This document shows positions 1 to 9,363 of a stretch of DNA of 64,000 nt, one piece after another (position 1 is the first letter of the stretch; each line of letters opens with the position of its first letter). The DNA is from Liolophura sinensis (taxonomy: Eukaryota; Mollusca; Polyplacophora; Chitonida; Chitonidae). Under the pieces are notes generated by a model. It was not told the origin of the DNA and did not search any database. It was given only the letters and a program-made list of their open reading frames with translations. The position numbers were made by a program, and so were the translations under genes. Location: contig NC_088300.1 of assembly GCF_032854445.1 (NCBI RefSeq), positions 19,137,608-19,201,607 of the forward strand, read 5' to 3'.

Positions 1-138
1 GTGCAGCACGTGTGCCCGGACGTTCGCCAGCAGGTGCACGGGAAGAAGCCCGAGCGGGTCTATCCATGCGAAGGGTGTGGAAAGACATTTTATCTGTGGT
101 GGGATTGGCAAGTCCATCGACGTGGTGAACACGGCAGG
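1..138 (+). CDS. C2H2 zinc-finger protein, partial exon
   Basis: Frame 1 is open from the window edge. It reads a finger with C-x2-C (YPCEGCGK), 12 residues to the first His and H-x4-H (HRRGEH), preceded by a linker-like stretch GKKPERVYPC. The spacing fits a Kruppel-type C2H2 DNA-binding finger. The 'GEKPY' linker of tandem fingers is recognisable only loosely, as 'KKPERVY'. The exon appears to end at 138: the sequence there is CGGCAGG followed by GTAAGT, a strong splice donor, and the frame hits a stop a few codons into the presumed intron. The 5' part lies outside the window and no downstream exon was found, so the number of fingers and the target are unknown. Likely a nuclear transcription factor or related protein; this is inferred from the family. 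Confidence 0.75.
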
Positions 139-187
139 GTAAGTCACACATGACGTTAAACAATAGTTTTATTTACGTTCTTCCCTA

Positions 188-2135
188 GACCTGAAGGCCT
201 TCGACTAAAACTGACATATTTATCAAACGATGCAGTATAAACACATGCCGTATGTCGTACTATGAATGGTCCAATTTTCGACACTTGATACTGGTGAACT
301 TCTTTCGCAGTGGCACAGCGAGTGTTACATAATCGTATGCTTCCAAGTTATAAGTTTATTTTTTACCTATACGTTGCCTAACACGTTTCTGTGGCCATAT
401 TCTCTGGATTTGGTGCCTTTCTATGTAAAATTCAATAAAATAATCATTACTGGACATCACAGATGGCTGTGTGGGCCTGATCTAAGCCCACATGTTTAAA
501 CCGAATGTGGTCGGTTCGTGTTGTTTTATTGTCCGAAAGCGCGAAAAATGGGTTGGCAGATTTTCTTGGCTGTGTTGAACTTGTTCTGTTTTGTTCATTT
601 TACTTGGTAAAATCACTTTTAATGACAATTAAACAGTTAATCGTGTTTAAAACATGTAAACAACTTAGAGCTTGACAATGTGGGAGACGATAGCTGCCGG
701 GTTTTTACCGAACTCTGGGACATTCTCGCGAGCTTGTCAGACCTAAATTTCGGCAATTCGTTTCGTCGCTTCTCGATGCCATAATGCTCGCTAGATAATC
801 GCCCGCCGCTATTCGCTTCTGCACATACATAAAAAGGTATGACTGCCAACAGCAACAGATAATTGCGTAAAATTATAAGCTATTCTATATGACAATCCAG
901 AAGCTAGAGACCACGTGATTTCTCTGGTTGCAAACACGGTGGGTGAAGAAATTCGTTCCGCAAAATATAACATAGGAAAATGCCTGTTGTCAAATCAATA
1001 TCAGCGAAAGTGTATTCGTTGCCATCGACTAAAGCTGACATATTTACCATACAATGTGGTATAAATACATGACGTAGGTCGTACTATGAATAGTCCAGTG
1101 TTCAAGTTAAAAGATTATTTTTTTACCTATATTGTTGCCTAACACGTTTCTGTGGCCATATTCTCTGGATAAAATTGGACATCATAGATGGCGCTGTATG
1201 GCTAATCTAAGCCCACTTGCAATAATGCTCATCAGGTAATCGCCCGACGCTATTTGCTTCTGCACATTCATGAAAAGGTATGCATGCCGATACCAACAGA
1301 TAACTGTATGAAATTATAAGCTATTCTATAAGACAATCCAAAACCTAGAGACCACGTGATTTCTCTGGTTTCAAACACGGTGGGTGAAGAAATTCATCCC
1401 GCAAAATATTACCTAGGAAAGTGCCTGTTGTCAAATCGATGTCAGCGATGCCTGTTGGATTTGAGTAATTTTCAGCTTTCCAGATAGCCTAGGTGTATTT
1501 GCAGAACTCATGTGATGTTTTGTGTTCAACATAACACTAAGTCTGAAGGCCTTCGACTAAAACTGACGTATTTATCATACGATGCAGTATAAACACATGC
1601 CGTATTTCGTACTATGAATGGTTCAATTTTCGATACTTGAGATTTACTGGTGAACTGCTTTTGAAGTGGCACAGTGAGTGTTACATAACCGTATGCTTCC
1701 AAGTTATAAGATTAATTTTTTACCTATGTGTTGTTTAACACGTTTCTGTGGCCATATTCTCTGGATTTGGTGTCTTTTATACGTAAAATTGAATAAAATT
1801 TATTTATTTATTTATTTGATTGGTGTTTAACGCCATACTCAAGAATATTTCACTTATACGACGGCGGCTAACATTATGGTGGGAGAAAACCAGGCAAAGC
1901 CCGGGGGAAACCCACGACCATCCGCAGGCTGCTGGAAGCCCTTCCCACTTACGACGACCACATGAGCTGGACTTGAACTCACAGCGACCGCATTGGTGAG
2001 AGACTCCTAGGTCATTACGCTGTGCTAGCGCGCTAGCCAACTGAGCCACGGAGGCTCCAACTGAATAAAATAATAATTACTGGACATCACAGATGGCGCT
2101 GTATGATTAATCTAAGCCCATATTTTTAAATGGAA
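188..2135. repeat. Local A-B-A-B-A segmental repeat
   Basis: Two unrelated blocks alternate. Block A (about 188-498, 1020-1213, and 1541-1799 continuing at 2061-2135) contains 'acacgtttctgtggccatat' and ends near 'taatctaagccca'. Block B (about 779-1008 and 1218-1450) contains 'gagaccacgtgatttctctg' and 'aacacggtgggtgaagaaat'. The middle A copy has lost about 100 bases. Sequence at 499-778 between the first A and B is single-copy and holds no gene that I can see. The array lies in the presumed intron after the zinc-finger exon. I cannot tell whether A and B are parts of one transposon or a host segmental duplication. Confidence 0.8.
1800..2060 (-). mobile_element. tRNA-derived SINE (family 1), full length
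   Basis: Read on the - strand, the element starts 'ggagcctccgtggctcagtt', a tRNA-like A box, followed by a B-box-like 'gagttcaagtcc'. It then has a conserved body (cccgggctttgcctgg, cgccgtcgtataagtgaaat) and ends in an AAATA repeat. Near-identical 10-11 bp flanks, TTGAATAAAAT at 1789-1799 and CTGAATAAAAT at 2061-2071, look like the target-site duplication. The insertion splits the third copy of repeat block A, so it is younger than that duplication. Confidence 0.88.
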
Positions 2136-2690
2136 TGTGACTATACTATAGTTATATTATACTCTACCATAGTTTTACCCTACTATAGTTATAGTATACT
2201 AAACTATACTATAGTTATATTATACTCATCTGTAGTGTATAGACTATAAATATAGTGTACTTTACCATACTATATACTATACTATATTATAATTTACTTA
2301 CTTTTTTATTTGATTGGTGTTTCACGCCGTGTAACGTTGCCGCCTTCCTCAAGAATATTTCACTTATACGATGGCGGCCAGCATTATAGTGGATGAAAAC
2401 CGGGCACAGTCCGGGAGTAACCCACGGCCATCAGCAGGTTGCTGACAGATCTTCCCACATACGACCGGAGAGGAAACCAGCATGAGCCAGCTTGCACTCA
2501 CAGCGACCGCACTGGTTAGAGTCCCCTGGGTCATTGCGCTGCGCTAGCGCGCTAACCAACTGAGCCACGGAGGCCCCTTATATTATAATATACTATACTA
2601 TAGTTACACTATGCTATACAATACTCTACTCTACTCTACTATGCAATACTATACTATGCTCTACTCTACTCTACTCTTTTTATAGAGTCG
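2136..2690. repeat. CTATA / CTACT microsatellite tract
   Basis: Degenerate short repeats of 'actata', 'tagttata' and, at 2620-2680, 'ctact' units. The tract is interrupted by a SINE at 2294-2578 and ends exactly where polymerase-like coding sequence begins, near 2690-2702. It may mark the left breakpoint of the virus-like element. Confidence 0.8.
2294..2578 (-). mobile_element. tRNA-derived SINE (family 1), full length
   Basis: Same family and orientation as the copy at 1800-2060, with its tRNA-like head at the right (ggggcctccgtggctcagtt on the - strand). It is flanked by perfect 11-bp copies of TATATTATAAT at 2283-2293 and 2579-2589, the target-site duplication, within the microsatellite. 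A short insertion in the tail region (near 2328-2345) distinguishes it from other copies. Confidence 0.88.
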
Positions 2691-2701
2691 AACCCCGAAC
2701 C

Positions 2702-5344
2702 AACCCAACCCCCTGGACTATCTCCTGCTTAGCAGTGCCAGCGAGAATGACATACGCCAACTGTATCGGCAGGATTGGCGTTCCATCCGCAAGCAATTCC
2801 ATTGTGGCAGGCCGGTGCAGAACTTGTGCAACTACCGGCTCAGCGATCTCGGAGCCATGGAGGCCTATCTGGGCGCAGCAACAACGGCTCAACACGAAAT
2901 GGATCGTAGACCTATTGCCTAAAGTGTTTCTTTTTGTTCACAAACTACCCCATCAGCCCATCGGTGAGGGCAGGTTAATGTTACCGCCTTACTTGGCGGG
3001 AGACAAGGGGCTGCAGACGCTAGTGGAGGAGCTCATGGACCTTATAAGGACCATTTGTGTTTGTTTCGGTGTTTGGCCGTGCATCTAGACAAAGCCGACC
3101 CCAAAAAGTGAGAGAACCAGGCTCGACATCACCACCTAATTTATCTGGAAGTGGTACAACTCGGCCAACTATGACCTGAACTTCATCAAGCAACAACTTT
3201 ACCCCCATCTGGTCAAGGCCGGTGATTTGGAGTGTTTCATCAAGCGTAACAACAATCACATATCCCTCAGCACGCCGCAGTTGACATTTCTGGATATTCG
3301 AGTTACAGTTACGACAAGTGGGTTAAAGCTTGCGACTGTAGCGTCACCAAAGGTAAGTTTTGTTACAGCTACATAGACTCTCTCGCCCGGCTGGAGGAAA
3401 CGGTGCTCCCACCCCGCCAGGCTTTAGATAACGATCTCACCCACCAGCCGTGCACGGCATGCGTACAGTAAAAGACTTGCTGCGGTGGTAGAACAACCTG
3501 GACGTGATCCCCTTCATGGGGGCGGCGGAGAAGATGGTGGCGTTCTACCAAACCATGAACGCCGAGCTCTTCAGACTGTATTAGCATACCAGTTTCCCGA
3601 TTTCCGCTCCATGTTCACGCTCAGTGGTGAGAAAGACAAAGACATGCACGACTGCCTGAAGAAAAACATCGTGGGCGGGCAGAGCATCGTTTTCCATCGT
3701 TGCCACGAACGAGACGTGAAACGTATACTGGGAGGTAAGCTCTGTCAGCGGATCGTTGAGTTCGAAAAATGGCTGGACTGGCAGTAGCACCAGCCGGGGA
3801 TTCCCATCCGCCACCGGCTCAACCATACGGAGAAACGATTGCTGATCGCCAATGGGTTTGCCCACATCGATGGACGTCACACCGTCTTCCAGTTCCACGG
3901 TTGCTATAACCACTACCACGGCTGTCACCTGAATCATCCACGACAGGGTGAGCTGTACTACAACGACCGGCGAGGGCTGACACGACAAGACTTGCTCCGG
4001 GAAGTGGACAACGACGAAGCGTACGTCCAGTCCCAGGGGGAGAAGCTAAAATCCATATGGGAGTGGGAGTTTCTCGGCCTGCAGAGAACGAACCCGGCCT
4101 AGCGCGCCTTCCTGCAGCGGTATGGCTTACCCCCGTCACAGCGACAGCCCAAGACACAGGCTCAGCTGATGGATGCTGTCTTCCAAGGCCGGTTGTTTGG
4201 ATTCGTCGAAAGCGACATCCACGTGTCGGATCATCTCAAACCAGACTTTGCGGAATGTCCACCCATATTTAGAAATATCGATGTCATCCGAGAGGACATA
4301 GGCCCCACTATGGCGGAGTTCGCTCGGGTTAATGACATTATGCCGGTTTCAGGCGAATGCTGTACGGAAATTCTGCTGGCTATCCAGTTGTTGCAATGGT
4401 ACCTAGCTCCCGGGTTGGTAATGACCCGCGTCTACCAAGTGATGGAGTACACGCCCTAGCGAGCTTTCCAAAAATTTGCGGACGCCATCACCCAAGCTCG
4501 GCCAGAAGGGGACACCGACCCTTCCAAGGCTGTCGTCAGGCAAACGATGAAGTTGTTAGGAAATTCTGGCTATGGTAAAACCGTGACAAACCAAGACCAG
4601 CATGTGGATGTGAAAATCCGTGACCTGCCGAAGACGCCACAGTTACTGGAGAGTCTACAGTGCTGTACCGTCGACCAAATCGATGACGACACCTTCGAAG
4701 TGGCGAGCAGCAAGAGGACCATTTGTTACAACCTACAATTGCAAAAAGGATGTATGGTGTACCAATACGCCAAACTCCGTATGTTGGAGTTTTTCTATGA
4801 TTTTATGGCTCGTTTTTTTGAGAAGGCTGATTGGCAATACTGTGAGACGGATTCCGCGTACATGACCCGATCTGACCCGAACTGGGAATCCATGGTTAAA
4901 CCTGAGGTGCAGGCGGTATACGAGGCGGAGCGGGACAAATGGTTGCCTCGACGGGACCACTACGGCTTTGATAAACGCACTCCCGGGCTCTTCAAAGTCG
5001 AGTGCCCTGGTGACGCTATCGTCAGTTTGTGTTCGAAGGCATACTATTGCTAAGGCGGTTTGTCGAACAGTATATATAAGCGTCATGTCCGACATTCGTA
5101 TACCATTCGTAGTCCGGTAAGCGCGTTCCAAGTCGATAATCGCAAAATCCAATACTTGTTCTCCCACGAAGGCGTTAACGCTCGAGGGGTGGACAAGGAC
5201 GTTTACCTCCCCGTGTTCTGCAACCACCATAGCGCGAGTGGTGTGAACCGAGGTATGCGTATGCGGGGAAACAGTATGTGTTCCTACACGCAGCACAAAT
5301 ATAAGCGTCAAGTCCGACATTCATATACCATTGGTAGTCCGTAA
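2702..5344 (+). pseudogene. Protein-primed family B DNA polymerase, broken
   Basis: Would replicate the element's linear DNA from a protein primer. Recognisable blocks in order: an N-terminal region (2702-3095); an exonuclease-like motif YNSANYDLNFIK at 3155-3190; a FHGCYNHYHGCH block from 3893; a palm motif A-like VESDIH with its Asp at 4214; motif B KLLGNSGYGK from 4550; and motif C YCETDS at 4838-4855, where the usual first Asp reads Glu. The conserved C-terminal part runs to about 5290. Reading frame 2 is kept from about 3571 to 5342 but carries stops TAG 3785, TAG 4100, TAG 4457 and TAA 5051. The earlier part changes frame several times and has TAG at 3489. Family members are usually over 1000 residues and this span is about 870 codons, so the 5' end is truncated at the microsatellite border. 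A short direct repeat interrupts the 3' end. No function is expected. Confidence 0.88.
5074..5152 (+). repeat. 79-bp direct repeat, copy 1 (inside polymerase)
   Basis: Runs from 'atataagcgtcatgtccgac' to 'cgcaaaatccaat' and matches 5299-5377 with roughly 90% identity by eye, offset 225 bp. It sits between two conserved polymerase C-terminal blocks (ending near 5050 and resuming near 5160), so it looks like an insertion or partial duplication rather than original coding sequence. Confidence 0.8.
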
Positions 5345-5377
5345 AGGGCGTTCCAAGTCGATAATCGCAAGATCCAT
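5299..5377 (+). repeat. 79-bp direct repeat, copy 2 (after polymerase)
   Basis: Second copy of the 5074-5152 sequence, beginning 'atataagcgtcaagtccgac'. It lies just past the last recognisable polymerase block and before a polyadenylation signal. Because this copy is at the natural 3' edge of the gene, it may be the source of the internal copy. Confidence 0.8.
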
Positions 5378-5415
5378 TTCCAAAACAAAGGCAAAGGTAT
5401 GTAAGAAATTATACA

Positions 5416-5421
5416 AATAAA
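5416..5421 (+). terminator. Polyadenylation signal for the polymerase gene
   Basis: AATAAA in 'acaaataaaagaag', about 70 bases after the polymerase frame ends. It faces - strand signals at 5590-5604, as expected for a convergent gene pair. Confidence 0.45.
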
Positions 5422-5589
5422 AGAAGCTTTTAATTATTTTTACGGAAAGCGCAAAGTGCTGCCAGACAGTGCGACGACTACCTGGATATTTGACCTGACT
5501 ATCATCGGCGTTTATGTATGCCACTTATATGGTATTGCCGTGAAGTTTAAAATAAATCAAAAACCACTGTATGCGAGTGTCATTTTCTC

Positions 5590-5604
5590 TTTATTTTTTT
5601 ATTT
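5590..5604 (-). terminator. Polyadenylation signals for the late (- strand) genes
   Basis: On the - strand the sequence reads AAATAAA then AAAAATAAAG, two overlapping AATAAA-like signals immediately after the protease frame ends. The pair with 5416-5421 encloses about 170 bp of intergenic sequence between the converging transcription units. Confidence 0.4.
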
Positions 5605-6166
5605 CATAACATGTCGAACAGGAACAAAACAAAACATGGAAAGATCGTTATTACAGCCAACTGGCTGGTGGAGTGATAAAAAAACGGGGGCTGGACCCCA
5701 AATTGGCCATCCACCCAATCGAATACCATTAAGTCATTATCGTACGTCGTGCGCGAGGAATTCAACGTAAGTACAATAGTGTCCATGGGACGACCTCGAG
5801 CCCGTTGGGTTAAGTAATACACACAATATTGCCCACACACGGCCGTGTCCAGACTCTGCAGCTGCCGATCATTCCACCTCTATTGGTGTGTTCTCGGGTT
5901 GAGCTAATCGGTGATATCGGTATGGAGGGGTGGCAGTCAGTACAAATCAGGTATTCTCCCCAGAGACGCGGTGGGTCTGGGCACACGTCTATGAGGACGG
6001 CTACCCAATCTTGTCCTGGGCGGAGGCACGTGTCTGTGTTGATGACGCAAGTCCAGGGTGTGTTGGTCACTTGGTGAGAGAGGTGGTCCTGAGCGTAGAC
6101 ATCTCCCAGCACGGTCCGGGTAAACACGTCTGCCTGTAGCACACGTCGCAGTTGCACCATGTCCAT
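5604..6166 (-). pseudogene. Adenain-like cysteine protease, broken
   Basis: In this family the enzyme cleaves virion precursor proteins during maturation. The start at 6166 (MDMVQLRRVL) opens a frame with the family block QDWVAVLID. The position where adenain-type enzymes carry the catalytic His (before Trp) reads Asp in this copy. The active-site cysteine block CGQYCVYYL, preceded by QSLDTAV, has its Cys codon at 5835-5837 but in another frame. The stretch leading into it contains TGA 5937, TAG 5904 and TAG 5880. It follows the major capsid gene by about 35 bases, as in related elements. The Asp, the frame change and the stops all argue it is inactive. The assignment rests on the paired W-V-A and C-G-x-Y-C blocks plus position. 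Confidence 0.75.
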
Positions 6167-6199
6167 GTTTTTTTAACTGACGAAGTCACAGAGCACGTT

Positions 6200-7352
6200 T
6201 CAGCTTTTGTCTACTTCTATGATATTGTTAAATTCGGCGTAGCACACCACGTTAATGGTTTCGGGCAGTGGCCTGGCAAACCGCATCTCCAGACGCAAAT
6301 CACCTTTCTAAACCAGGTTCAGTTGGTGATTGTCGTGGAGGTTGGGGTCAAGTCGAAACAAAACAGCGTGTTGTGGTGCGAAGGATGGAGTTCCCCTCGT
6401 CGTGAAATACTTTCCCCGGTCTCAGAGTCGGGTGTCAGGGGCTTGGCGTCCGCCGACATGCCAGGCGACGAAGTTTGCGTACATGTGCTGGAAAAAGAAC
6501 GGGATTTTAGCGTAGCTCCCGTCAAAAGCCATGTTGCTCAAGCATCCCACCACTAAACGTGTCGGTAAGCTGCCCAGAAAGAGGATTTTTTCGTTGATGG
6601 CGGTATGGTTATTGGGCACGGGGAAATACTTGGGTCAGCACAGGAGCTTTGGCCAACGCTTTCAAATGCCCCAATTGAATACCAAGCGGGTTTTGTAGTT
6701 AGCACCCTCCTCAATAGACATCAAGGCAAACGCGTGCTTTGACGGAGTGAGTCGAATGTGGACGCTCAAGTTGTTCAGCAGGTGACGCCGTTGCAGATAC
6801 ATGTCGCAGTGCAGGCGTTTCAGTATGTCAACCGACAGACTTTGGGCCGTGAGCTGCAGCCGTTTGTAAACCCGGTGTTGGTCTCATCCGTTCTGTCAAA
6901 CATCCCTGGGGTGTCAGCTAACCACAAGGCGGAGGACAGCTGGGTGTCCTTGGCCTCTGCGCCGTAAGACAACAACGTCTATAAGTAGGCACGGTACGGG
7001 TACATGCTGGTGGAAGCGGTGATGAGTTTGTCGTTCAGGGAGACGTCGACCTGTTGCCACAGCGAATGCAGCCATAGGTTAATCGGACCTACACTCTTCC
7101 CAACCTTCACAACTTTTCCCTCCCCGTGGATGATTTTCGCCTTCACGTACAACATGGTGTTGGCCAAGTCCATGTAGGTGTCACCGTCCGCGTTGGTGAT
7201 GAGAAATTCAACGGGCTCCACGTTGCTCAGGCTGGCGATGGACTGTGGGCATCCCAGCGACGTTCTCGAATGATGGTGTCGGCAGGCGGTAACGTCCACA
7301 AATCAAAGTCACTGCTGACCGAAGGGCTACACTCGACGAGGAGGAGAGCCAT
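6200..7352 (-). pseudogene. Major capsid protein, F54H12.2-like family, broken
   Basis: Expected to be the double jelly-roll hexon of the virus-like particle. I chose the ATG at 7352 (MALLLVECSPS) because the family N-terminal pattern (short leader, then DLWTLPPADT) follows. Conserved blocks in order: EPVEFLITNADGDTYMDLAN, VGPINLWLHSLWQQVDVSLN, MYPYRAY / TLLSYGAEAKDT, a FLGSLPTRLVVGC ... PFFFQHMYAN region, and a C-terminal RFARPLPETINVVCYAEF ending at TGA 6200. Frame changes occur near 7270, 6840 and 6680-6640 and around 6430; in-frame TAG codons are at 6979 and 6308. About 380 codons remain, slightly short for the family. F54H12.2-like proteins are often annotated as 'uncharacterized' host genes, and context here shows viral origin. 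High confidence in family, low in any function. Confidence 0.85.
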
Positions 7353-7360
7353 GGCGATAA

Positions 7361-7768
7361 CTAAAAATAACCGGTGCGGAGCGAGGCCTTGTGAGTCGAG
7401 GTTGGCTTGGAGAGCGTACGTCTTCTGAGCCAAACGGGCATGTGAAGACGAGCAGCGGCGTATCTTTTTGGTCCTGCGTGCAGGTGACGAGTGGGAGCGG
7501 TGCGTCGGACCTTCCGTTTTATAGATTCCCCTCTCACCCTGTCCATCTTGCTCAGCATCCTGCGCTGTGTATAGCAATTGGCTTTGGCTTCTTCCCTCCA
7601 GAGCGCGTAGTTTTAAGGCCTGGCTCACTGGCACTCCCTCGTCCCACACGTTTTGTGATAGAACTGTCGAGCAAGCCGTGACCTCGCTGTACAACTGCAC
7701 CCCGAAACACAGGTAAACTCACCTTCACCAGCTTGCTTGGTGTAATAGTCGATGTAGGATCGGTACAT
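7361..7768 (-). pseudogene. Short basic Gly-rich structural protein, broken
   Basis: Starts at the ATG at 7768 (MYRSYIDYYTKQAG). After a frame change it continues with LPVFRGAVVQRGHGL, a motif I recognise in the small protein that precedes the capsid gene in related invertebrate elements. The rest is Lys/Arg-rich (RRTKKIRR, IKRKVRR in overlapping frames), fitting a nucleic-acid-binding or minor core protein comparable to adenoviral VI/VII-type proteins; that comparison is inference. At least two frameshifts (near 7725 and 7550). It ends just before the capsid ATG. Confidence 0.5.
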
Positions 7769-7814
7769 GGCGGGGTTGTCTTTGACGCTGATTGCAAAGG
7801 TAATGCGCGTCGTT

Positions 7815-8170
7815 GTCTAAAGTGAAGTGTCAGCACCACTTTACCGCGTTCAAATGCGACGGGTTGGCCCGTGTCGTCCCTAATATCAATTTCCACAGAC
7901 GAGAAATGCTTACGCCCCACGGGGGAGTATTCCACGTGTTGGAAGGCCGTCGGAGATGTGCTGCCGGTTTTTCCTTTTCCTGGTGACCAGCCGCAGCAGC
8001 GGCGCCAGCGTGTCTACCACCGCACACGGTTCGACAATGTCCGTGTACAGGTACAGCCTTAATGTGGTGGCATGTAAATCCTCGGCACCGATATGCACAA
8101 GATCCACCGGCCCAATGATCCAATCGAACGGCAAATTCATTAGCTGCTTTAGACGCAGGCTGAAACTGCT
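7815..8170 (-). pseudogene. Minor capsid (penton-like) protein, C-terminal remnant
   Basis: The blocks WIIGPVDLVHIGAEDL, LYLYTDIVEPCAVVDTLAPL and, after a frame change near 7930, FSSVEIDIRDDTGQPVAFER resemble the C-terminal half of the minor capsid protein paired with F54H12.2-like capsids (single jelly-roll penton type by family context). The N-terminal half is absent: upstream sequence near 8160-8180 belongs to a different gene in another frame, so an internal deletion is likely. About 120 residues remain of a protein normally over 250. Confidence 0.6.
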
Positions 8171-8385
8171 GCGTGGCTTGGTATTGCTCTTCAAACGCAC
8201 AGTACCTTTGAAGGGTGTGGTGATACCGCTGTATTTTCTCATCGTCCGAGAGAGTCGTGTCGTGGAGGATCGATGCCATCATGGTCGAGCGCGTTGAGGG
8301 CTTTAACAGTACTGGGCACGGGGTACGGGAAGAGGGGTGGTGGTCGCATGAACGTGTCTAAGAGCCCCGGCTCGACCAATGCCAT
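8160..8385 (-). pseudogene. Small late protein of unknown function, truncated
   Basis: Begins at the ATG at 8385 (MALVEPGLLDTF), 18 bases after the stop of the upstream gene. A frameshift near 8280 leads to ASILHDTTLSDDEKIQRYHH and LQRYCAFEEQYQ, a pattern I associate with a recurrent small protein of these elements. Its 3' end runs into the penton-like remnant through an apparent deletion. No catalytic motif, membrane segment or known fold can be claimed. Its role is unknown. Confidence 0.5.
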
Positions 8386-8402
8386 TTTCTTGGCATGCTG
8401 CA

Positions 8403-8774
8403 TTACCTCCCATCTATGCTCTTAATGATGCTACTGATGAGGGCTGGGGCCACGGTGAGGAGGGAGATGAGCAGCGCTCCAATGAGACCACTGCGTTGAA
8501 AAATCCATCCTTTCTTATCCAGGGGAACACTTTTCTTCACCAAGGTGCAAAGATCCGTCTTGTGCCGCTGTAACTTCCCATTCTGAGCCCGCTATAGTGG
8601 GACGCTTCCATTTAGCACATTCTTGGCACATTCACACGAACGCCGAAATAAACCCGGATCGTTGCCGCGTAGGACGGCGCGTCGAATGTCGGGGGTGGTT
8701 CGAGCCAGCAGGGATAGCAAGGGGCCGTCACGTTGGAGCCGGCGTGACATCGCGGGTGGATTACTAGGAAACAA
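8403..8774 (-). pseudogene. Core (pX-like) protein with one internal TAG
   Basis: One uninterrupted frame except for TAG at 8592-8594. The N-terminal part is Arg-rich (MSRRLQRDG, TTPDIRRAVLRG) with ECAKNVLNGSVPL. After the TAG it continues with GKLQRHKTDLCTLV and a hydrophobic end, SGLIGALLISLLTVAPALIS, closing with IKSIDGR and TAA at 8403. Related elements have a small protein in this position compared with adenovirus core protein X; that label is by position and general pattern only. Starts are possible at 8774 or 8750. It lies 29 bases after the ATPase stop and 18 before the next gene. It is the least damaged gene of the element. Confidence 0.6.
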
Positions 8775-8803
8775 CTTATTCGGAAGATCGTGCGTACGAA
8801 GTT

Positions 8804-9363
8804 TTATGACTTGGGCAGGTGGGCGTGCTGAATCTCCCCGGGGAGATTGTGAGTGCGAAGTCTCAGGTGGTCGGGTGAAGCTTGCTTGAAATCCACTAGC
8901 AAATACCCGCGAGGTTCGCCAGTGGCATCCTCAAACGCCTCGCGCATCTACTGCGTCCGGAGCCATCTGTTTAGACATCGTGGTAATATGAGAGGCGTCT
9001 CGCGGGGTTTTTTTGTGTGTGCGTTCAGACTGATGGTACGATGATTTTTGGTTTTGTTGAACAAGTTCTGCACGATGTACTCCACGCTGATATTGCGGTG
9101 GTGGCTACCTTTGGAGTTTTGTCATGCGTTCGTCCGCTTAGGCCATCAAATCGTCCACTCCCCCGGGTCGAATGCTGACGGGCTAGACACACCTTCAAAC
9201 GGAACGTTGAGTAACGTGGTGTACAACGGCTGCCGCTCCCCGTAACAAGAGACTACGGTATGCAGGGGGGTGGGTGAATGAGAGCTTGAGCTTGCTCCAC
9301 CAATCGTTTAACAAACACGGACTTTCCACACCTCGTTAACGGATGCTCCCATCGAGTATCCAT
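8804..9363 (-). pseudogene. FtsK/HerA-like DNA-packaging ATPase, broken
   Basis: Family members pump viral DNA into capsids. Visible parts in order: a P-loop remnant TRCGKSVFVKRL directly after MDTRWEHPL, with the start of the loop apparently deleted; YGERQPLYTTLLNVPFEG; a Walker B-like VDDLMA followed by TAA 9138; SHHRNISVEYIVQNLFN; and an intact C-terminus AFEDATGEPRGYLLVDF ... LRLRTHNLPG ending at TAA 8804. These are spread over three frames. The HHRN-QN-F and D-A-T-P-x-G-Y blocks are characteristic of the packaging ATPases of Polintons and adintoviruses. A Ser/Pro-rich open frame runs into its start without a stop, so the true N-terminus is uncertain. Confidence 0.78.

Noticed and set aside
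4733-5320. 195-codon frame on the - strand opposite the polymerase
   Set aside because: It is antisense to a clearly conserved polymerase region and contains the antisense of the 79-bp repeats; a shadow.
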